DNA of 64,000 nucleotides from Chalara sp. BL73. Taxonomy: Eukaryota; Ascomycota; Leotiomycetes; Helotiales. The stretch is taken from assembly GCA_918026815.1 (NCBI GenBank), contig CAKJVC010000155.1:372001-436000 (forward strand), given 5' to 3'. The position numbers and the translations under genes are program-made. Below, piece after piece: positions 60,927-64,000 of the stretch; the first letter of the stretch is position 1, and the number at the start of each line of letters is the position of its first letter. The notes below the pieces were generated by a model. It saw nothing but the letters and a program-made list of their open reading frames with translations, made no database searches and had not been told where the DNA came from.

Positions 60927-61394
60927 GATGTCATTGTAGCTTCTTCGCTCTTGCGAGGCTATTTGGGGGTGGGGTTTGCGTAGATATGATCTTGAGCGTG
61001 CTCGGGGAGGGAGGGTGGAGGAGGGAGGAGGGATTAAGGCTTGTAAATTACTGTCAGTGATGGATACTATCTGAGCTGTGGGAACGGAGAGATTCATGTA
61101 CTTGAGTATTAACTTTCTGGGTGGAATTTGCATCTACTCGATAAATGGACCTTATGATTTACGTCTATATTGCTTGGATGTGGAGATTTCTTGATAGAAA
61201 TTCTAGTTGCAGGCAGAAAAAATAGCCTCCCCCCTTTTTTTCTTCTTCAAGTACTACATGCTTTGACTGTATGATACATTATACAAGATCGATTGTCTAT
61301 ACGCCTCGAGAACCGCATTCCGTGAACCCATTGAATCTATCGCAAACGCAAGAAGCGAAATTGAGCATCGAAGATTACCTTTGAAATATTACGT
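60927..61394. other. intergenic, convergent 3' regions
   Basis: About 470 bases between convergent genes. No gene seen. Confidence 0.45.
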
Positions 61395-62285
61395 CTATCC
61401 CCCGCCGCCTCCTCCCCCGCCGCCGCCACCAGAACCCCTCCTCATCCTCGCCCTCCGCCGGCTAGCCTCAATGATCCCACACCCAGTCAACAGCGCCGTA
61501 TACTCCCAATCGCCGAATCCATCGTCGTCAACGCTTCCTCTCGGCCCATCCCGCACCTTCAGCCTGAACACCCCCCTCTTCCTCACCCTCAGCTGGCCCT
61601 TATACTCAGCCAGCACCTCGCCGTCGCCGTCCTGCTCCCGGAGCTCCATGTCGGGCTGGTCGCTCCATACGGGGTAGCGGGTGCGCGTCCAGACGTAGGA
61701 TTTGCCGTCGAAGGGGAACGAGTACGTTTTGTGCGACCAGTCGGATGTCCTTCTCAGGTTTGAGTACCGGAGCGAGGGATGCGGGGCGGGGGAGGAGGTG
61801 AGCGCGAACGGGTTGTTCCTGCCGATGGTGAGCTGGAGGATGCCGACGGTTTGCCTTTCTTCTGCCGCGTGTTCTGAGGGGGCATCTTCTGCCTTTGAGG
61901 ATTTGGATGATCCGGAGGGCTTAGGTGATGAGGGTGGCGGGGATAGCCTGGAGAGAATGACGGAGGGCGCTTTCAGAGATAGCGTGGTGTTGTTGGCGTG
62001 GAAGATAGGTGTCTCGGGGGAGGAAGAGCGGGCGATGGAAAGGTCCATCCACCATCCTCCAGTATTGGAAACGAGGAGGGTGTGATGGGTGGGTGAATAT
62101 GAAGCCTTTTGGGACTCTAGCGGTGATTTGAAAGCTGCCGCTTCCGACTCCCGCGAGGCTTCTTCGTATTGGTCTAATGTTGAGGCCACTGATGGCTTTG
62201 AATACGGCACAAGTTCGATGTGAGATGAAGCTGGGGGTGTTTCGGACGATTGCCTTCTGCGGCGCAGCTCGCTCATTACGGCCAT
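61395..62285 (-). CDS. unrecognised 296-aa fungal protein with C-terminal poly-Gly
   Basis: One exon, ATG at 62285, TAG at 61395. Residues 1-70 are disordered. Residues about 75-270 have a beta-rich pattern with many Trp and Tyr: GGWWMDLSIARSS, TVGILQLTIGRNNPFAL, SDWSHKTYSFPFDGKSYVWTRTRYPVW, LAEYKGQLRVRKRGVFRLKVRD and GDWEYTALLTGCGIIEA. The layout is reminiscent of tubby-like/LURP barrel proteins found in fungi, but this is a weak impression. The last 20 residues are RRARMRRGSG followed by a run of Gly encoded by a GC-rich triplet repeat next to the stop. The frame is long, uninterrupted and high in GC3, so it is very likely a gene. Confidence 0.75.
   Translation of the reverse strand: MAVMSELRRRRQSSETPPASSHIELVPYSKPSVASTLDQYEEASRESEAAAFKSPLESQKASYSPTHHTLLVSNTGGWWMDLSIARSSSPETPIFHANNTTLSLKAPSVILSRLSPPPSSPKPSGSSKSSKAEDAPSEHAAEERQTVGILQLTIGRNNPFALTSSPAPHPSLRYSNLRRTSDWSHKTYSFPFDGKSYVWTRTRYPVWSDQPDMELREQDGDGEVLAEYKGQLRVRKRGVFRLKVRDGPRGSVDDDGFGDWEYTALLTGCGIIEASRRRARMRRGSGGGGGGGGGGG
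61396..61431 (-). repeat. GGN triplet repeat encoding C-terminal poly-Gly
   Basis: C-rich run (ccgccgcctcctcccccgcc pattern) on the plus strand encodes Gly residues at the end of the 296-aa protein; likely to vary in length. Confidence 0.7.
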
Positions 62286-63609
62286 GGATAAGATCTAAAC
62301 ACTAATTTTGAATAATAAAAGAGGCCCTTGAGCGAGAGAATGAGTAAAACGAGTGATATATATACTATCTACTATCTACATGCGTTGTGGCTCAAGTGTT
62401 TTTGTGCTACAGTAGTGAGAATTCATCTTCCCCTCTACTGCTTGATAATTGGTAGATGGAAAAGACGGCTGAAGCATAACGTCTTTTTACATATCAAAAG
62501 GCCAATCATGCTCAAGGCTTGTAATGCTATGAGCCTAGTGGTGACCGGCCTTGTGAGCCCAACCCGACACGGCCACGATCAGCTCGGATCAATACGAAGA
62601 TCCTTGTCAATATAATTTCTTGGCAGTATGTTCTTGGCATAGATGCAAAATATTGAGCATATCTGCCTGCGCATATAATCTGGAGGTGGGCAATTGAGGA
62701 ATAATGAATCTATAAGAAATGAAGAGGGGTCAACGGGATAGTGTGCCTAATGTGTCCTTATCAGCGAACCTGTATCATGCATGTTCGGCTAATAAGGATG
62801 GCGGTAGGAAACGACTCAAAACGTGACTAACTAGATGGAAGTGGGTGCGGGACTGAGGAATCGTCTGAGTAATCAGCGGAAGAAAATCAATGTACTTGAC
62901 GTACTCGACTTGGTGTTAAGGAGATGCTCGCGAAATCCTGGCGGAAAGTATAGTTCCGAACCGTGGAATGGTGGCTGAGCTGGTATCCTGTTGTGATTAA
63001 GCGAGTGGAGCGGACTCAGTCTTGGAAACTAAATGGCGTAGGATGGGGAATGCGGAACATTTAAATCATTCCTATATTATGCTCTTCCATGAGGATAACG
63101 AGAAACCTGCGGTTAGTTGTTGCAGGGAAGTGTCTCGAGATTAACCAAAGAGCATATTTCACGTTGTCCTTAACAACAACAGGGGTAAGAAGCACCTCAG
63201 AAAGGTAAATCGCAAACTCAAAGCAGGAAAATGAAAAACAGCATAAGACGTAGATCTGAGATTGTAAACAAAGGAAAATTTGCAAGACAAAAAAGATACC
63301 AAGCATACCAGCTTCCAGCTTTCCCAAACGCCTATCCAAAGTTGATGTTCGTGCCCTACTTCGCAATGATGGTTGAAGTGAATGCCAGTGCAATGTTTGG
63401 CTTCACATATCGACTCGGCATATCACCTGAACTCCAACCTTTTCCTAACCCTATTCCTGGTATTCCCATGCCCAAAAACTCCAAATTCCAAATTCCAAAT
63501 TGCTATGCCAACTCCTGATATCTCATATTTACAATAGTGATTGATGTTTCTGTGTTATATTGCTATAGCTTCGTAGTGCTTTCTTTGTCGTACTTACTAT
63601 GGACAAGAG
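62286..63609. other. intergenic, nothing supported
   Basis: About 1.3 kb. Contains the promoter of the 296-aa gene at the left. Frames at 62328-62615 plus, 63061-63393 minus and 63231-63518 plus are short and overlap each other. Confidence 0.45.
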
Positions 63610-64000
63610 TTAGGATCCGAGGACAAGGCCTGCTACTCCAAGTGCGAGTAACAATGCTGCTGAGACTGTTGTCTTCTTCTCCTTCTTGCTCCTCCATTGG
63701 ATAGTATCGCCGCCGCTGGTTTGTTGTTTGGTTTGAATCGGTGCTGCAATGACGGAAGAACCAGGTCCGTCCTTTCCGATGAAACACTTTGCCGTGACAC
63801 CTTTTGCAATCTTTCCACTGCTCTCCATACATTGCTCGAAACCCTTCACACCCTCTGTCCCGGTCACATTACAATACCGCCAGCTACAACCATTCGCCTC
63901 ATATCCAGCTGTCCGCGCTGGATGTAGAATGTTGTGCAGGTAGGTATTGTGCTTTGTGGGCCTTACGCCATTTGCGTTTGCGAGAGTGGTGTTGCAGCAC
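63610..64000 (-). CDS. 3' end of a probable GPI-anchored Cys-rich secreted protein (5' beyond window)
   Basis: The minus-strand frame ends with TAA at 63610-63612. The last exon reads ANGCSWRYCNVTGTEG, FEQCMESSG and AKCFIGKDG, with spaced cysteines and an N-glycosylation site, then a Lys/Thr linker and a terminal hydrophobic segment (VSAALLLALGVAGLVLGS), as in GPI-anchored wall proteins. Upstream, an exon ending near CCNTTLANANG with a GTAAGG donor (about 63,967) is visible and an intron probably ends near 63,920, but the phases I tried do not agree fully, so that junction is open. The start and signal peptide lie beyond 64,000. Family not recognised. Confidence 0.65.
   Translation of the reverse strand, partial: CCNTTLANANGVRPTKHNTYLHNILHPARTAGYEANGCSWRYCNVTGTEGVKGFEQCMESSGKIAKGVTAKCFIGKDGPGSSVIAAPIQTKQQTSGGDTIQWRSKKEKKTTVSAALLLALGVAGLVLGS

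Noticed and set aside
1..64000. CRISPR arrays, bacterial operons, rRNA genes, transposase or reverse transcriptase ORFs
   Set aside because: None seen; the gene structures are eukaryotic throughout and the only large repeat is the cassette duplication.

Overview
The window is nuclear DNA of a filamentous ascomycete (Pezizomycotina). The evidence is the short GT-AG introns (47-171 nt), a CFEM-type GPI-anchored wall protein, a DUF427 protein, a secreted DUF3455 protein, an Rnps1-like SR protein, a Uls1-like SNF2/RING protein and a HeLo-like/NACHT/ankyrin NLR. The gene set would fit a Leotiomycete, but the species cannot be fixed from sequence reading alone. Exon limits below were worked out by hand from splice signals, reading phase and protein family patterns.

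Layout. 1-7.3 kb: end of an unknown gene, DID2 (ESCRT-III), a DUF427 gene, a GFA/CENP-V type enzyme, and a large CFEM wall protein. 7.3-11.4 kb: gene-poor. 11.4-21.3 kb: tRNA-Thr, an Rnps1-like splicing factor, a 567-aa orphan, a GC-rich GNAT acetyltransferase, and a six-exon Uls1-like ATPase. 21.3-27.6 kb: gene-poor, with one secreted DUF3455 protein. 27.6-39.7 kb: a membrane nucleotide pyrophosphatase/phosphodiesterase, a 1,529-aa disordered protein, an epoxide hydrolase, and a small protein with a hydrophobic tail. 58.1-64 kb: two fungal orphans and the 3' end of a probable GPI-anchored protein.

The most unusual part is 40,122-58,093: two head-to-tail copies of an ~8.99 kb cassette that are almost identical. 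Each copy carries a dynamin-family GTPase (minus strand), a divergently transcribed 232-aa protein of unknown family sharing its ~275-bp promoter region, and a HeLo-like/NACHT/ankyrin NLR (plus strand). I found 12 length differences between the copies, mostly 1-2 nt in homopolymers, plus a few base changes. Their effect is reciprocal. In copy A the dynamin and the unknown gene are intact but the NLR is frameshifted before its ankyrin repeats. In copy B the NLR C-terminal exon is intact but the dynamin, the unknown gene and the NLR N-terminus are broken. No C-to-T (RIP-like) pattern is visible. This is either a very recent tandem duplication that is decaying, or a false duplication or uncorrected long-read sequence. 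Either way the cassette (dynamin GTPase + novel protein + NLR) is a good candidate for a fungal self/non-self or immunity-type locus.
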